Position numbers and translations under genes: made by a program
The notes under the pieces: model-generated
The model's input: the letters and a program-made list of their open reading frames with translations, nothing else
Database searches by the model: none
What the model was told of the DNA's origin: nothing
Assembly (NCBI RefSeq): GCF_002368115.1
Contig: NZ_AP018316.1
Span: 1,519,136 to 1,583,135, forward strand
DNA: 64,000 bases
Direction: 5' to 3'
Source of the DNA: Dolichospermum compactum NIES-806
GTDB lineage: Bacteria > Cyanobacteriota > Cyanobacteriia > Cyanobacteriales > Nostocaceae
In this document: in pieces, positions 63,826 through 64,000 of the stretch
Layout: the number at the start of each line of letters is the position of its first letter
How positions within the stretch are numbered: the stretch's first letter is position 1

Positions 63826-64000
63826 GTGATTAATGGTGATTTTGTTCCGACAGTGGGAGTAGAAAAGGCATTTTACGATGGGCAGAAAAAGCAAATTAGA
63901 TTATTAGTTAATAATACAGGTGAAGCTACAACCCGCGCTAAAACTGAATGGAATTTAACTCAAGATGGAAAAACAGTTAATTCTGGTAAAGTAGAAGAAA
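63826..64000 (+). CDS. Partial beta-sandwich-like protein, cut by the window end
   Basis: A frame open to the edge: VINGDFVPTVGVEKAFYDGQ, KKQIRLLVNNTGEATTRAKT, EWNLTQDGKTVNSGKVEE. The alternating strand pattern and NNTGEA turn recall CARDB/immunoglobulin-like surface domains. There is no good ATG; GTG 63826 is a guess, and codons before it (back to a TGA near 63760) are also open. It may be the 5' end of a gene or an internal fragment. Confidence 0.35.
   Translation, partial: MINGDFVPTVGVEKAFYDGQKKQIRLLVNNTGEATTRAKTEWNLTQDGKTVNSGKVEE

Overview
The window comes from a filamentous, heterocyst-forming cyanobacterium (Nostocales). Direct evidence: more than 20 copies of the octamer GCGATCGC (HIP1), against about one expected by chance; photosystem I genes psaL, psaJ and psaF; and an intact hetZ-patU pair. 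The DNA is AT-rich and full of short palindromes, non-autonomous elements and decayed genes, as in Nostoc/Anabaena/Dolichospermum-type chromosomes. From memory, the order amiC1-amiC2-murI-sds-hetZ-patU-(transglutaminase)-remA-gmk-psaL-psaJ-psaF-tsaD matches the alr0092-alr0110 region of Nostoc sp. PCC 7120. I cannot place the species.

Layout. 0-6 kb: ubiD, a DUF1499 protein, a rhomboid protease and a cell-wall pair (serine hydrolase, amidase/glucosaminidase). 5.9-11.2 kb: an accessory pair of P-loop ATPases, the second a 1286-residue STAND NTPase with TPR, membrane, coiled-coil and WD40 parts. 11.2-15.7 kb: NlpC/P60 endopeptidase, glycosyltransferase, MFS transporter, tRNA-Arg, moaC. 15.7-17.6 kb: a repeat-rich stretch in which purU lies between two near-identical 200-bp elements. 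18-23.7 kb: a minus-strand operon of ABC ATPase, ABC permease, GldG-like protein, fused PabB-PabC and DUF4340 protein. 24-36 kb: FG-GAP protein, pepP, SIMPL protein, ssb, mreB-mreC (no mreD beside them), NYN protein, leuA, DUF29 protein and a NhaS3-type antiporter. 36.6-51.5 kb: the wall, heterocyst and photosystem block (two tandem AmiC amidases, murI, sds, hetZ, patU, remA, gmk, psaL/J/F, tsaD).

51.5-64 kb is increasingly accessory: an alpha/beta hydrolase, a GNAT enzyme, tRNA-Pro, a TnpB fragment, rbp-rpsU, a CysQ-like phosphatase, a PfkB kinase, a second STAND protein with a duplicated internal segment behind it, a cadherin/RTX surface-protein gene broken by a small element with 8-bp target duplications, and three tandem coiled-coil membrane-anchored genes that differ in the number of 11-residue repeats.

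Relations between genes. The amidases, murI, mreBC, NlpC/P60 and the hydrolase pair serve the peptidoglycan sacculus; AmiC-type enzymes are known to drill septal nanopores in filamentous species, and hetZ/patU control heterocyst differentiation and pattern. The two STAND loci and the coiled-coil array are the best candidates for little-described systems. No CRISPR array, rRNA gene or intact transposase is visible.
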